DNA of 64,000 bases from Gemella haemolysans (GTDB lineage: Bacteria > Bacillota > Bacilli > Staphylococcales > Gemellaceae): assembly GCF_901873445.1 (NCBI RefSeq), contig NZ_CABFLN010000069.1, positions 1 through 64,000 of the forward strand. The letters run 5' to 3'. A program made the translations under genes and the position numbers. The first letter of the stretch is position 1. Every line of letters begins with the position of its first letter. The notes beneath the pieces were generated by a model. It made no database searches and was not told where the DNA came from. It worked only from the letters and a program-made list of their open reading frames with translations. Shown in pieces: positions 1 to 9,087 of the stretch.

Positions 1-53
1 TTCTAGTTATCAGTTTTTTTGTAAATTTTTTATTATAAAGTTATAAATAACTC

Positions 54-82
54 TTGTAATTAATTATAATTAATGAGATAAT
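54..82 (+). promoter_or_regulatory. Probable promoter of ackA
   Basis: TTGTAA (54-59) and GATAAT (77-82) are separated by 17 bases, upstream of the ackA ribosome binding site GAGGAGA. A second TATAAT lies at 89-94 without a clear -35. No gene is visible in the first 123 bases. Confidence 0.45.
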
Positions 83-123
83 AGAGTATATAATGTAAAT
101 AGAGTAAGAGGAGATATATACTT

Positions 124-1308
124 ATGACAAAGATACTAGCTATTAACTCAGGAAGTTCATCTTTAAAATTTCAATTATTTGAAATGCCTGAAGAAAAAGT
201 TATTACTAAAGGACTAGTTGAAAGGATCGGTATTGAAAATAGTGTATTCACTATCGAATTCAACGGTGAAAAAAATAAAGAAACATTAGATATTCCAAAT
301 CATGATGTAGCGATTGAAATGTTACTTGAAAAATTAACTAAACTAGGTATAGTTAAAGATGTAAAAGAAATCGAAGGTGTTGGGCACCGTGTAGTACATG
401 GTGGAGAATTCTACGATGCTTCTGTATTAGTAAATGATGAAGAGCTAGCTAAAGTAGATTCAATTGAAGACTTAGCGCCTTTACATAACCCAGCGAATAT
501 TAAAGGTGTTCGTTCATTCCAAAAAGAATTACCAGGTGTTCCAAACGTATTAACATTTGATACTGCATTCCACCAAAGTATGCCTAAATCAACATACATG
601 TATGCTGTACCAAGAGAATTCTATGAAAAATATGGAGTTCGTAAATATGGTGCTCACGGAACTAGTCATAGATACATTGGAGAGAAAGTTGCTGAAATTC
701 TAGGAAAAGATCCTAAAGAATTAAAAACAATCTCATGCCACATTGGTAACGGAGCTTCAATTTGTGCTATTAAAAATGGTAAATCATTCGACACATCTAT
801 GGGATTCACTCCACTATCTGGATTAGTAATGGGTACTAGAACTGGTGATATTGATCCAGCAACAATTCCATACATTGCTCAAAAAACAGGATTATCTCTT
901 GAAGAAATCGTACGTATTTTCAACTTTGAATCAGGACTAAAAGGTGTTTCTGCACTTTCTTCTGACTTACGTGACGTTGAAGATGCAAGAGATACAAATC
1001 CACATGCTGCTGAGGCTATTGATGTTTACATCAACAGAATTAAAGAGTATGTTGGAGCATACGCTGCAGCTATGAATGGTGTAGATGCTATCGTATTTAC
1101 AGCTGGTGTTGGTGAAAATGCTACATGGGTACGTGAAGAAGTATTAGAAGGTTTAACTTTCCTAGGTGTACAAGTTGATAAAGAAAAAAACAATGTACGT
1201 GGAAAAGTTGCAGAAATTTCTACAGCAGACTCAAAAGTTAAAGCTTTCGTAATTCCAACAGATGAAGAAGTTATGATTGCTAGAGATACTTATAACTTAT
1301 CTAAATAA
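124..1308 (+). CDS. ackA: Acetate kinase
   Basis: Converts acetyl phosphate and ADP to acetate and ATP, the energy-yielding last step of the Pta-AckA fermentation pathway in the cytoplasm. The 394-residue length is normal for the family. Visible signatures are NSGSSSLKF (8-16) at the N-terminus, GHRVVHGG (about 87-94), TFDTAFH (144-150), GAHGTSHRY (176-184) and HIGNGAS (206-212) of the ASKHA phosphotransferase fold. The ATG follows GAGGAG. It is a single gene with its own promoter, and a hairpin terminator follows directly. Codon use looks more biased than in its neighbours, as expected for a highly expressed enzyme. Confidence 0.97.
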   Translation: MTKILAINSGSSSLKFQLFEMPEEKVITKGLVERIGIENSVFTIEFNGEKNKETLDIPNHDVAIEMLLEKLTKLGIVKDVKEIEGVGHRVVHGGEFYDASVLVNDEELAKVDSIEDLAPLHNPANIKGVRSFQKELPGVPNVLTFDTAFHQSMPKSTYMYAVPREFYEKYGVRKYGAHGTSHRYIGEKVAEILGKDPKELKTISCHIGNGASICAIKNGKSFDTSMGFTPLSGLVMGTRTGDIDPATIPYIAQKTGLSLEEIVRIFNFESGLKGVSALSSDLRDVEDARDTNPHAAEAIDVYINRIKEYVGAYAAAMNGVDAIVFTAGVGENATWVREEVLEGLTFLGVQVDKEKNNVRGKVAEISTADSKVKAFVIPTDEEVMIARDTYNLSK

Positions 1309-1323
1309 TAGTAAGATATTAAC

Positions 1324-1350
1324 AGGGCTGGGGTTTCTCCAGCCCTTTAG
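1324..1350 (+). terminator. Intrinsic terminator of ackA
   Basis: AGGGCTGG (1324-1331) pairs with CCAGCCCT (1339-1346) around a 7-base loop, followed by a short T-rich tail. It is among the most GC-rich stems in the window. Confidence 0.8.
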
Positions 1351-1367
1351 TATTTTGGAAGGATATT

Positions 1368-2528
1368 ATGGAAATAAATAACTTTAGAAAAAAATTTAAC
1401 AGTGCTGTAGATGTACTAGAAAGATTCAATAAAGCAGGTTATGAAGCGTATTTTGTAGGGGGTTGTGTAAGAGATTTTTTACTTGGGTATGAGTTTTCAG
1501 ATATTGATATAACTACTAATGCTTTGCCAGAGGAAGTAAAAAAAATCTTTAGAAAAAGTATTGATACAGGAATTCAACATGGGACTGTTACTATATTAGT
1601 AAATGGAGAAAGTTATGAAGTAACTACCTTTAGGACTGAAGACGACTATATAGATCATCGAACACCAGAAAAAGTTGAGTTTGTTAGTAATCTAAGAGAT
1701 GATCTTGATAGACGAGATTTCACTATTAATGCTATGGCTTTAGATAGTAATGGTAAACTTTATGATTATCACAATGGAATAAAAGATTTAACTAATAAAA
1801 TAATAAAAACTGTAAATAACCCTAATGAAAGATTTTTTGAAGATGCTTTAAGAATGTTAAGAGCTTTTCGTTTTTCATCAAAGTTAGGGTTTGAAATTGA
1901 GGATAATACATTAGTTGCTATAAAAAAGAATGCTGAGCTTATTAAGTTTGTTTCGATAGAACGTATTGTAAATGAATTTAAAAAATTACTAGCTGGTATT
2001 GGAAGTAAACGTAGTTTAGAATTATTACTTGATAGTAAGTTGAATACTTATATACCTTTTTTAAATGATATTATTAGTTTTGTTGAATGTTCCAAATATA
2101 CATTTTGTCAAAGTTTATATATTTTAGCAAAATTGAATGATATTTCTTTTGAAAAATTAAGAGATTTAAAGCTATCAAACAAAGAAATTAGAAAAATTAA
2201 AGAATACGAGAGAATTAATCTAGAATTTCTTGATAACATACCATTAGAACTCATTTTATATAAATATGATAAGGATGATATTTATTTTATAGTTGATTAT
2301 TTCGGGTACTGTGATAAAAAAGATATCGATATAATTAATTTACCAATAAGTTCATTTAATGATATAGCTATAACTTCAACTGAGATTATTAGGATAATAG
2401 ATAAATCACCAGGCTCATGGATAAAGGAAGTTACTAAAAAGTTAGAAGAAGCAATTTTATTGAATAAAATAAATAATACTGAAAATAATATAGTAGATTT
2501 TCTTAAGAAAATAAGAGATAATATATAG
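1368..2528 (+). CDS. cca: CCA-adding tRNA nucleotidyltransferase
   Basis: Adds or repairs the 3' CCA end of tRNAs using CTP and ATP. It is a class II nucleotidyltransferase: GGCVRDFLLG (31-40) is the nucleotide-binding loop, DID (45-47) holds the catalytic aspartates, and RRDFTINAM (115-123) belongs to the base-selecting part of the head domain. The helical neck and body follow to residue 386, normal for Bacilli enzymes. The start follows GGAAGGA. It leads a + strand cluster with the exonuclease gene, asnS, dnaD and nth, an order resembling the cca-dinG-asnS-dnaD-nth region of bacilli. Confidence 0.95.
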   Translation: MEINNFRKKFNSAVDVLERFNKAGYEAYFVGGCVRDFLLGYEFSDIDITTNALPEEVKKIFRKSIDTGIQHGTVTILVNGESYEVTTFRTEDDYIDHRTPEKVEFVSNLRDDLDRRDFTINAMALDSNGKLYDYHNGIKDLTNKIIKTVNNPNERFFEDALRMLRAFRFSSKLGFEIEDNTLVAIKKNAELIKFVSIERIVNEFKKLLAGIGSKRSLELLLDSKLNTYIPFLNDIISFVECSKYTFCQSLYILAKLNDISFEKLRDLKLSNKEIRKIKEYERINLEFLDNIPLELILYKYDKDDIYFIVDYFGYCDKKDIDIINLPISSFNDIAITSTEIIRIIDKSPGSWIKEVTKKLEEAILLNKINNTENNIVDFLKKIRDNI

Positions 2529-2556
2529 ATATAGTGAAAGTGAGGTGAGAGAATAA

Positions 2557-4407
2557 ATGGATAAAATATTTTGTGTTGTCGATATTGAATTAACAGAAGA
2601 TAAAGAAATTATACAGTTTTCTGCAACAAAACTTGATCAAGAGTTTAAAGAGTTAGAGTCTATAAATTATTATATCAAGCCTAAAAAGCAAGTTTCTTCT
2701 TTTGTTACTGAGTTAACGGGAATAAGTAATGAAATGTTAAGTGAAAAAATGTATTTCGAAGAAGTAGCACATGAATTATATGAATTTATAAAAAATGATA
2801 TACTCGTGTGTCACGGGTTACCTTCTGACTATGTAATTTTGAAAAAAAGATTTCATGATGTCGGGATTAGATATCATTCGAAAATGTCTTTAGACACTGT
2901 TGAATTAGCAAGACTATTTATGCCTACTCAAGAAAGTTATAAATTATCTGACTTGTCAAATTCTCTCAACCTTTATACTGGTGATAAATTTCATAATGCC
3001 GCAGTTGATGTCAAAGTAACAGTAGCATTACTAAAAGAAATTTCTAAGAAAATAGCGAATATTAATTCAAATAACTTCAAAAAAATAGAAGTACTTTTAG
3101 AAAAAATCGATTATAATACATTAGAATTTGCTAGATATTGTAAAAGAAGATTTAATAATAAAAAAAATAGTAAAGGTAATTTTATTTGTTTTCACGATGT
3201 TGATTTTAAAAAAGTCTCTTATGTGATTAATGCAAAGAGATTCAACAATAAATTTATTCTATTTTCTTCAATAAATGAACAAAACTATATAGAAAACTTT
3301 AAAATTTCTAATTATGTTATTTTAAAAGAAAAAAGCAATTATGTTCCGTTAAATGTTTTTAAATTATTCCCTAAAAAAGAAGATTTAAATTTAGATAAAC
3401 TTTTAATTAAGTTATATGTATGGATATTAGAAACAAACTCAGGTGATTTTAATGAGTTAAACTTGCTTTATCTTGAAAAAATGTATATAGAAAATATTAA
3501 AAATGGTGTTTTAATTAGTTCGAAATCTTATTATTTCGATGAGAAAAAGAAAGCAGCGGAAACTTGTGAAAATATTGTTACAAATTATAATTCTATTGAG
3601 TATTTATTAGAAAACGATAATTTTAAAAATCATACTTATATATTTGAAAATAAGAAAATCTTAGGTCGTGAACTAGATTCAAAAAATACAAAAGATTATT
3701 TCTATAAAAATGTTGTTGTTGAACTAAATGTTGCTGTATCTAGAAATCTTAAAGATAAGAGTATAAAAATTCTTAGAAATAACATTGACGGACTAGTTAA
3801 GTTTTTACATGAAATGTATATTTCAGAAAGTTTATTCTTATATAATGATAGTTTAAGTTTTATTTTACAAGATGTTGAAGCAATATTAAACGATATAAAG
3901 GCGTATAGAAATAATTTGCCAATATCTTATAAATTTATGAAAAAACTAAAAAATGTCCTTACTAATTCTAAGAATACCTATAAATTTACTGTTCTTGACC
4001 AAGAAAATAGTTTGAAATTAACTGTAGTAGATGATAAAAAAGTTAAAAATTTAATTAATGTTGTTCATTCAAGAAAGCACAAGTATTTAAATTTAAAAGC
4101 AAAATACCATTATATTTATAGCAATAGAGATGAGGAACTATTAAATTCAAAAGCTATAGGTTCAATATTATATGTATTTGAAAGTAATAAATATAAGGAT
4201 TTATATTTTAATAAGAGAGAAAAAAGAAGTTATATAAAATATTATAATTTCTCAATAAAAGATAATTTTAACGAGTTATACAATGAAGTTATAAAAAATA
4301 ATAAAATATCCTATAGATGTTATGCTACGAAGGATATATTAGAATATCGTTATTATTTAAAAGATATTTTTGAGAGTATAATAGTTTTTCGTGATTTAGA
4401 ACATTAG
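2557..4407 (+). CDS. DEDDh 3'-5' exonuclease in the dinG position, helicase motifs not seen
   Basis: Residues 1-165 form a DnaQ-type exonuclease. D9 and E11 (VVDIEL), D91 (HGLPSDY) and H146/D151 (HNAAVD) complete the DEDDh site. The remaining ~450 Lys/Asn-rich residues show no Walker A (GxGKT/S) and no DEAH box. The position between cca and asnS-dnaD-nth is that of dinG in bacilli and staphylococci, where a ~900-residue protein carries an exonuclease plus an XPD-like helicase. The likeliest reading is a DinG relative whose helicase half has shrunk and decayed; staphylococcal DinG is already known to act as a nuclease rather than a helicase. A separate DnaQ-like protein is the alternative. Start ATG after GAGGTGAGAG. 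Confidence 0.7.
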   Translation: MDKIFCVVDIELTEDKEIIQFSATKLDQEFKELESINYYIKPKKQVSSFVTELTGISNEMLSEKMYFEEVAHELYEFIKNDILVCHGLPSDYVILKKRFHDVGIRYHSKMSLDTVELARLFMPTQESYKLSDLSNSLNLYTGDKFHNAAVDVKVTVALLKEISKKIANINSNNFKKIEVLLEKIDYNTLEFARYCKRRFNNKKNSKGNFICFHDVDFKKVSYVINAKRFNNKFILFSSINEQNYIENFKISNYVILKEKSNYVPLNVFKLFPKKEDLNLDKLLIKLYVWILETNSGDFNELNLLYLEKMYIENIKNGVLISSKSYYFDEKKKAAETCENIVTNYNSIEYLLENDNFKNHTYIFENKKILGRELDSKNTKDYFYKNVVVELNVAVSRNLKDKSIKILRNNIDGLVKFLHEMYISESLFLYNDSLSFILQDVEAILNDIKAYRNNLPISYKFMKKLKNVLTNSKNTYKFTVLDQENSLKLTVVDDKKVKNLINVVHSRKHKYLNLKAKYHYIYSNRDEELLNSKAIGSILYVFESNKYKDLYFNKREKRSYIKYYNFSIKDNFNELYNEVIKNNKISYRCYATKDILEYRYYLKDIFESIIVFRDLEH

Positions 4408-4451
4408 ATAGAGAAAAATAAAAACACATAATTAAAAAAATGATAAATCTA

Positions 4452-4460
4452 TGTTATAAT
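4452..4460 (+). promoter_or_regulatory. Extended -10 promoter of the asnS operon
   Basis: TGTTATAAT (TG at 4452-4453, -10 at 4455-4460) lies 77 bases before the asnS start. No T-box-like leader is visible in the 129-base gap. Confidence 0.5.
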
Positions 4461-4536
4461 ATAATTAGTTTATATATATAATATGATAATTTAAATTTCG
4501 AATAAAATATTAATTAAAATTAGGAGGGACTTCAAG

Positions 4537-5823
4537 TTGAATATTAATAATTTAAAAGAACAACTAGGTCAAAAAGTAACTCTTGGTGCATGGATTGCTA
4601 ACAAGAGAAGTAGTGGTAAAATTGCATTTTTCCAACTAAGATATGGAGCTGCATTTATTCAAGCTATTGCTTTGAAAGAATCTTTAGGTGAGGAAAGATA
4701 CCAACAATTACGTCACTTACCACAAGAAACTTCATTAAAAGTAACAGGATTAATTAAAGAAAACGATAGAGAACTTTCGGGTATTGAATTAGAAATTGAA
4801 GACTTCGAAGTTATTTCTGAAGCTATAGATTACCCAATTACTCCAAAAGATCACGGTGTTGAATTTTTAGCAGACAATCGTCACATTTGGATTCGTTCTA
4901 AAAAACAACATGCTATTTTAACAATTAGAAATCAAATTATTAAATCAACTTATGATTTCTTTGAAAAAGAAGGTTTCTTAAAAACTGATCCACCAATCTT
5001 AACTTCATCAGCTCCGGAGGGAACTACAGAATTGTTTAATACTAAATACTTTGATGAAGAAGCATATCTTTCTCAATCTGGTCAATTATACTTAGAAGCT
5101 ACTGCAATGGCTTTTGGAAAAGTATTTTCATTTGGACCTACATTTAGAGCGGAAAAATCTAAAACTCGTAGACATTTAATTGAGTTCTGGATGATTGAAG
5201 CTGAAATGGCATTCTGTAATCATGATGAAAGTTTAGCATTACAAGAAGCATTTGTTAATCATTTATTAACTGATGTATTAGAAAAATGTCAAGAACAGCT
5301 TAAAGTTTTAGGTCGTGACATTGAAGCATTAGAAAATGCTAGAGGAGAATTCCCTCGTATTAAATATAAAGATGCAATTAATTTATTAAAAGAAAATGGA
5401 TTTGATGATATTGAATATGGAGATGATTTTGGATCACCTCACGAAACGTTTATAGCTAATAGTTATAATAAACCAGTATTTATTACTCACTGGCCATTAG
5501 ATATTAAACCATTCTATATGATTGAAGATCCAAACGAACCTGGTGTTGTATTATGTGCTGATTTAATTGCTCCTGAAGGATATGGAGAAATTATCGGTGG
5601 TTCTCAACGTATTGATGACTACGATAAATTATTAGAAAACATTAAAAAACATGATTTAAATCTTGATGCATATGGTTGGTATTTAGATTTACGTAAATAT
5701 GGTTCTGTTGAACACGCTGGATTCGGATTAGGTCTGGAAAGAACTGTAGCTTGGATTACAGGTAACGGACACGTTCGTGAAACTGTGCCATTCCCTCGTT
5801 TATTAAACAGACTGACACCATAG
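4537..5823 (+). CDS. asnS: Asparaginyl-tRNA synthetase
   Basis: Charges tRNA-Asn with asparagine. It is a class IIb synthetase: an OB-fold anticodon-binding domain (about 1-105), then a catalytic domain with motif 2 [11 protein letters not shown] and motif 3 [12 protein letters not shown] near the C-terminus. The length of 428 residues is normal. The start codon is TTG: AGGAGGGA (4522-4529) is a strong ribosome binding site seven bases upstream and no nearer ATG fits. It begins an asnS-dnaD-nth operon; the dnaD ribosome binding site overlaps the asnS stop codon. Confidence 0.95.
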   Translation: MNINNLKEQLGQKVTLGAWIANKRSSGKIAFFQLRYGAAFIQAIALKESLGEERYQQLRHLPQETSLKVTGLIKENDRELSGIELEIEDFEVISEAIDYPITPKDHGVEFLADNRHIWIRSKKQHAILTIRNQIIKSTYDFFEKEGFLKTDPPILTSSAPEGTTELFNTKYFDEEAYLSQSGQLYLEATAMAFGKVFSFGPTFRAEKSKTRRHLIEFWMIEAEMAFCNHDESLALQEAFVNHLLTDVLEKCQEQLKVLGRDIEALENARGEFPRIKYKDAINLLKENGFDDIEYGDDFGSPHETFIANSYNKPVFITHWPLDIKPFYMIEDPNEPGVVLCADLIAPEGYGEIIGGSQRIDDYDKLLENIKKHDLNLDAYGWYLDLRKYGSVEHAGFGLGLERTVAWITGNGHVRETVPFPRLLNRLTP

Positions 5824-5832
5824 GAGTTTAAT

Positions 5833-6354
5833 ATGATTAATATCAATATAAAAGGTCTTTTAGTTGATGCTGATTTCTTAATGAATTATACTTCTCATAA
5901 CTTATCTGGAGAGGAAGCTATGTTTCTTCTTCAGATAAGTTATTTGACAAATCAAGGAGAAATTCCATTTTCAACAGAAGATTTTAAAGATAAATTGAAT
6001 TTACCTGAGAATCAGATTTTCTCTAAATTAGAAAATTTAATTAATAAAGATGTAATAGCGGTTTTACCGGATAGTAAAATTAATTTTAGAGTATTTAACA
6101 ATAAAGATGATTATTACACATTGCGTGAACTTTTAAAATTGGTAGAGAAAGTCACAGGGAAGATTCTAACTTCAAAAGAAATGGATATTGTATCATCGTG
6201 GTTTGATAAGAAATATGCAAAAAAAGAAATCGACGAGGCATTAACTATTTCAAGAAATTTAAACTATGTAAATGGTATTTTAAATAATAAAGTTAGTAAT
6301 GATATACAAAAAGAAAGTGGTAGTAGTTTAGGTTATGACTGGTTTAACAAATAG
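5833..6354 (+). CDS. dnaD: DnaD-like replication initiation protein, short form
   Basis: In low-GC Gram-positives DnaD helps load the replicative helicase at oriC and at PriA-restarted forks. A winged-helix-like N-terminal part (about 1-95) and a DnaB/DnaD C-terminal domain (about 100-165, LLKLVEKVTGKILTSKEM) are recognisable, and the place between asnS and nth is the bacillar one. At 173 residues it is shorter than the usual ~230. Where the family has YxxxIxxxW there is YVNGILNNK, so the tryptophan is missing, and the DNA-binding tail after it is only about 20 residues. The 3' end overlaps nth by 20 bases. Confidence 0.85.
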   Translation: MININIKGLLVDADFLMNYTSHNLSGEEAMFLLQISYLTNQGEIPFSTEDFKDKLNLPENQIFSKLENLINKDVIAVLPDSKINFRVFNNKDDYYTLRELLKLVEKVTGKILTSKEMDIVSSWFDKKYAKKEIDEALTISRNLNYVNGILNNKVSNDIQKESGSSLGYDWFNK

Positions 6355-6979
6355 ACAAAAGAAAATAAGAGCAAGAAAAATAATGGAATATTTGGATAAA
6401 GTATTTCCTGATGTTGAATGTGAATTAGATTTTTCTAATAATTTAGAATTGATTATTGCTGTTTTGTTATCTGCACAATGTAAAGATGAGTATGTTAATA
6501 GAGCTACAGTTGGTTTATTTGAAAATTATAAAACAATTGATGATTATGCTGATGCTAAGGTAGAGGATATAGAAAAGTATATTAAAACTTTAGGGTTATA
6601 TAAAGCAAAATCAAAAAATATTGTAGGAATGGCTAATATGTTAAGAGATGTTTACGATTATGAAATTCCTCAGACTAGAGAAGAGTTAGAAAAATTACCA
6701 GGTGTCGGAAGAAAAACTGCTAATGTTGTTCTATCTGTTGGATTCAATATTCCTGCAATTGCTGTAGATACGCATGTTGAGCGTGTGGCGAAGATGTTTG
6801 GCTTAGCTGAGTTAACTGATAGCCCGCTTCAGGTTGAAAAAACCCTTATGAGTATTTTCCCTATGGAAAGCTGGGGGAAAATTCATCATCAGCTTATTCA
6901 TTTAGGTCGATATAAACTTCCAGCTAGAGGTGAACGTACAATTGACCCAGAATTAGAAAAATTATTAGTACTAAAATAA
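6335..6979 (+). CDS. nth: Endonuclease III homologue lacking the [4Fe-4S] cluster motif
   Basis: A DNA glycosylase/AP lyase that removes oxidised pyrimidines. The helix-hairpin-helix LPGVGRKTANVVL (121-133) with catalytic lysine K127 and the catalytic aspartate D145 in AVDTHVERV are intact. The C-terminus should carry four cysteines (C-x6-C-x2-C-x5-C) for the iron-sulfur cluster, starting right after GRY. Here the sequence reads GRYKLPARGERTIDPELEKL and ends at residue 214 with no cysteine. The only cysteines (C29, C49) lie near the N-terminus. No frameshift is apparent; the stop is followed directly by the lspA ribosome binding site. Translation is coupled to dnaD by overlap. Confidence 0.9.
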   Translation: MTGLTNRQKKIRARKIMEYLDKVFPDVECELDFSNNLELIIAVLLSAQCKDEYVNRATVGLFENYKTIDDYADAKVEDIEKYIKTLGLYKAKSKNIVGMANMLRDVYDYEIPQTREELEKLPGVGRKTANVVLSVGFNIPAIAVDTHVERVAKMFGLAELTDSPLQVEKTLMSIFPMESWGKIHHQLIHLGRYKLPARGERTIDPELEKLLVLK

Positions 6980-6992
6980 GAGGAGAATACAG

Positions 6993-7448
6993 ATGTTAAT
7001 TATATTTGTAATAGCATGTTTCTTAATATTACTAGATCAACTTAGTAAAAATTTCATAGTTAATCATTTTGCATTAGGAGAAAGTAAAGAAGTTATAGCA
7101 AATTTCTTTAGTATTTCATCTCATAGAAATAGAGGGGCTGCTTGGGGAATTTTACAGGACAGTCGATTATTTTTTATAATAGTTACTATTATTTTTATTG
7201 CTATTTTAACTTACTATTTATATAAACAAAGAAATTCATTATCAAATTTTGATAAAGGTATTTTTTCTTTAATTTATGGTGGAGCAATTGGTAATTTTAT
7301 TGATAGATTAACTAGACATGAAGTCGTGGATTTTCTAGATTTTAGAATTTTTGGCTATGATTTTCCTATATTCAACTTGGCGGATTGCTTTATTTGTGTA
7401 GGAGTTGTATTCTTGTTATTTAAGATTTACAAAGAAGAAGAAAAATAA
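6993..7448 (+). CDS. lspA: Lipoprotein signal peptidase (signal peptidase II)
   Basis: An integral membrane aspartyl protease that cleaves prolipoprotein signal peptides before the lipid-modified cysteine. Four hydrophobic segments span the 151 residues. Conserved motifs include NFIDR (101-105), VVDFLDF with catalytic D113 and FNLAD with catalytic D131. The gene is 13 bases behind nth after GAGGAGA and is followed by a terminator. One likely substrate in this window is the lipoprotein at 62517. Confidence 0.95.
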   Translation: MLIIFVIACFLILLDQLSKNFIVNHFALGESKEVIANFFSISSHRNRGAAWGILQDSRLFFIIVTIIFIAILTYYLYKQRNSLSNFDKGIFSLIYGGAIGNFIDRLTRHEVVDFLDFRIFGYDFPIFNLADCFICVGVVFLLFKIYKEEEK

Positions 7449-7457
7449 TAATTTATT

Positions 7458-7490
7458 GAGAGATGATTTTTTTAATCATGCTCTCTTTTT
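7458..7490 (+). terminator. Intrinsic terminator after lspA
   Basis: GAGAGATGATT (7458-7468) pairs with AATCATGCTCTC (7474-7485) with one bulged base, followed by six T. Confidence 0.8.
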
Positions 7491-7499
7491 TGTTATAAT
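7491..7499 (+). promoter_or_regulatory. Extended -10 promoter of ogt
   Basis: TGTTATAAT directly follows the lspA terminator T-run and precedes the ogt ribosome binding site AAGGAG by about 20 bases. Confidence 0.5.
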
Positions 7500-7532
7500 A
7501 ATAATTGTAATATAAAATTAAAGGAGTTTTAA

Positions 7533-8036
7533 ATGTATTATTGCACGTTTAAGAGTAATATAGGTCTTCTATATTTAATTTCTGATGGTTCGCATTTATG
7601 TGGATGTTATTTAGAAGACCAAAAATATTTTCCTGATAATCTTGATACCTATGAATTTAATGATGATTTAGAAATATTTAATACAGCGAAATTATGGTTA
7701 AATAGCTATTTTAGTAATCAAAAACCTAGTTTGAAAAATATACCTATTAAACTGATAGGAACAGAATTTAGGAAGCAAATTTGGTCGTTACTTAAAGATA
7801 TTCCATATGGTGAAGTAGTTACTTATAAGTATCTTTCTAAGAAAGTTGCTGAATTACAGGGGATTAATGGTATGTCATCTCAAGCTGTAGGTGGAGCAGT
7901 TGGGCATAATCCATTTTTGATATTTATTCCTTGTCATAGAGTTATAGGTACTGATGGATCTTTAACAGGCTATGCTGCAGGATTAGAAAACAAGAGGTTT
8001 TTATTAAATTTTGAATCTGATAATAATTATTATTAA
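7533..8036 (+). CDS. ogt: Methylated-DNA-protein-cysteine S-methyltransferase
   Basis: A suicide repair protein that transfers alkyl groups from O6-alkylguanine in DNA to its own cysteine. The acceptor site is PCHRV with C134, preceded by the wing-helix segment IPYGEVVTYKYLSKKVA and a short degenerate N-terminal domain. At 167 residues it matches the Ogt/YqfT size class. It has its own promoter and lies between a terminator and the fmt promoter, so it is probably monocistronic. The family is certain; the symbol ogt rather than adaB-like names is a convention. Confidence 0.92.
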   Translation: MYYCTFKSNIGLLYLISDGSHLCGCYLEDQKYFPDNLDTYEFNDDLEIFNTAKLWLNSYFSNQKPSLKNIPIKLIGTEFRKQIWSLLKDIPYGEVVTYKYLSKKVAELQGINGMSSQAVGGAVGHNPFLIFIPCHRVIGTDGSLTGYAAGLENKRFLLNFESDNNYY

Positions 8037-8082
8037 CTAGCATGCTAAAAAACGATGAATATTAGAAGATTATGAAAAAATA

Positions 8083-8091
8083 TGGTATAAT
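8083..8091 (+). promoter_or_regulatory. Extended -10 promoter of the fmt operon
   Basis: TGGTATAAT (8083-8091) lies 33 bases before the fmt start. Confidence 0.5.
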
Positions 8092-8124
8092 TAGTAAGAT
8101 TAAATTCTTTATTAGGAGAAATAA

Positions 8125-9087
8125 ATGAACAATAAAAAAATAGTATTTATGGGAACTCCAAAGTTTGCTGTTCCTGTTTTAGAAATGTTAATTGAAAATT
8201 ATGGAGTAGATTTAGTGATTACCCAACCAGATAAAAAAGTTGGTAGAAAAAAAGTTTTAACACCACCACCTGTAAAAGGAGTTGCATTAGAACATAATAT
8301 TAAAGTATTACAACCTGAAAAAATATCTACAGACGAAGAGACGTATAATACTTTAAAAAATCTTAATCCAGATATAATTATTACAGCTGCATATGGACAG
8401 CTTGTACCAGAAAAAATCTTAGAAATTCCAGAACATAAATGTATAAACGTTCATGGGTCGTTATTACCCAAATTACGAGGGGGAGCACCTATTCAATATT
8501 CGATACTAGAAGATTATAAGAAAACGGGTATTACTATTATGTATATGGTTAAAAAACTAGATGCAGGAGATATGATTTCAAAAGTAGAAGTTGATATTTT
8601 AGATAGTGATAACTATGAAACGTTACATGATAAACTTTCAGTAGCTGGTCGCGATTTACTAAATAAAACTTTACCGAAAATTTTTAGTGGCGACATTGCA
8701 CCTGAAAAACAAGATGACGAGCAAGCTACATTTGCAAGAAATATCTTAAGAGAAGATGAAAAAATTGATTGGAATACATCAGCAAGAGAAGTGTTTAATA
8801 AAGTTCGTGCATTAGACCCTGCACCAGGTGCATTTACTTACTTAGATGGTAATGTGTTAAAAATCTGGTCTAGTGAAGTTATTGAGTTAGAAGAACAATC
8901 TAGTTATAGTAAAGTAGGAACTATAATTAAGCAAGATAAGAAAAATATCTATGTTTTATGTGGAAAGGGTACAGTTCTTAAAGTACAGGAACTTCAAGTT
9001 TCTGGTAAGAAGCGTATGCCTGTAGTTAATTTCTTATCTAATAAGAAAGATTATGTAGGAACAATCTTAGGTGAAGAAAATGAGTAG
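8125..9087 (+). CDS. fmt: Methionyl-tRNA formyltransferase
   Basis: Formylates Met-tRNAfMet with 10-formyltetrahydrofolate for translation initiation. The catalytic region has N108, H110 and HGSLLPKLRGGAPIQ (110-124), the SLLP/RGGAP signature; a C-terminal OB-like tRNA-binding domain follows (about 205-315). The length of 320 is normal. It leads the operon fmt-rsmB-rlmN-prpC-prkC, the same order as in Bacillus, but coaBC and priA, which precede fmt there, are 40 kb away on the other strand and def is absent from the window. Confidence 0.96.
   Translation: MNNKKIVFMGTPKFAVPVLEMLIENYGVDLVITQPDKKVGRKKVLTPPPVKGVALEHNIKVLQPEKISTDEETYNTLKNLNPDIIITAAYGQLVPEKILEIPEHKCINVHGSLLPKLRGGAPIQYSILEDYKKTGITIMYMVKKLDAGDMISKVEVDILDSDNYETLHDKLSVAGRDLLNKTLPKIFSGDIAPEKQDDEQATFARNILREDEKIDWNTSAREVFNKVRALDPAPGAFTYLDGNVLKIWSSEVIELEEQSSYSKVGTIIKQDKKNIYVLCGKGTVLKVQELQVSGKKRMPVVNFLSNKKDYVGTILGEENE

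Noticed and set aside
4408-4536. T-box leader for asnS
   Set aside because: The leader is only about 75 bases after the promoter, with no conserved T-box sequence and no terminator stem.
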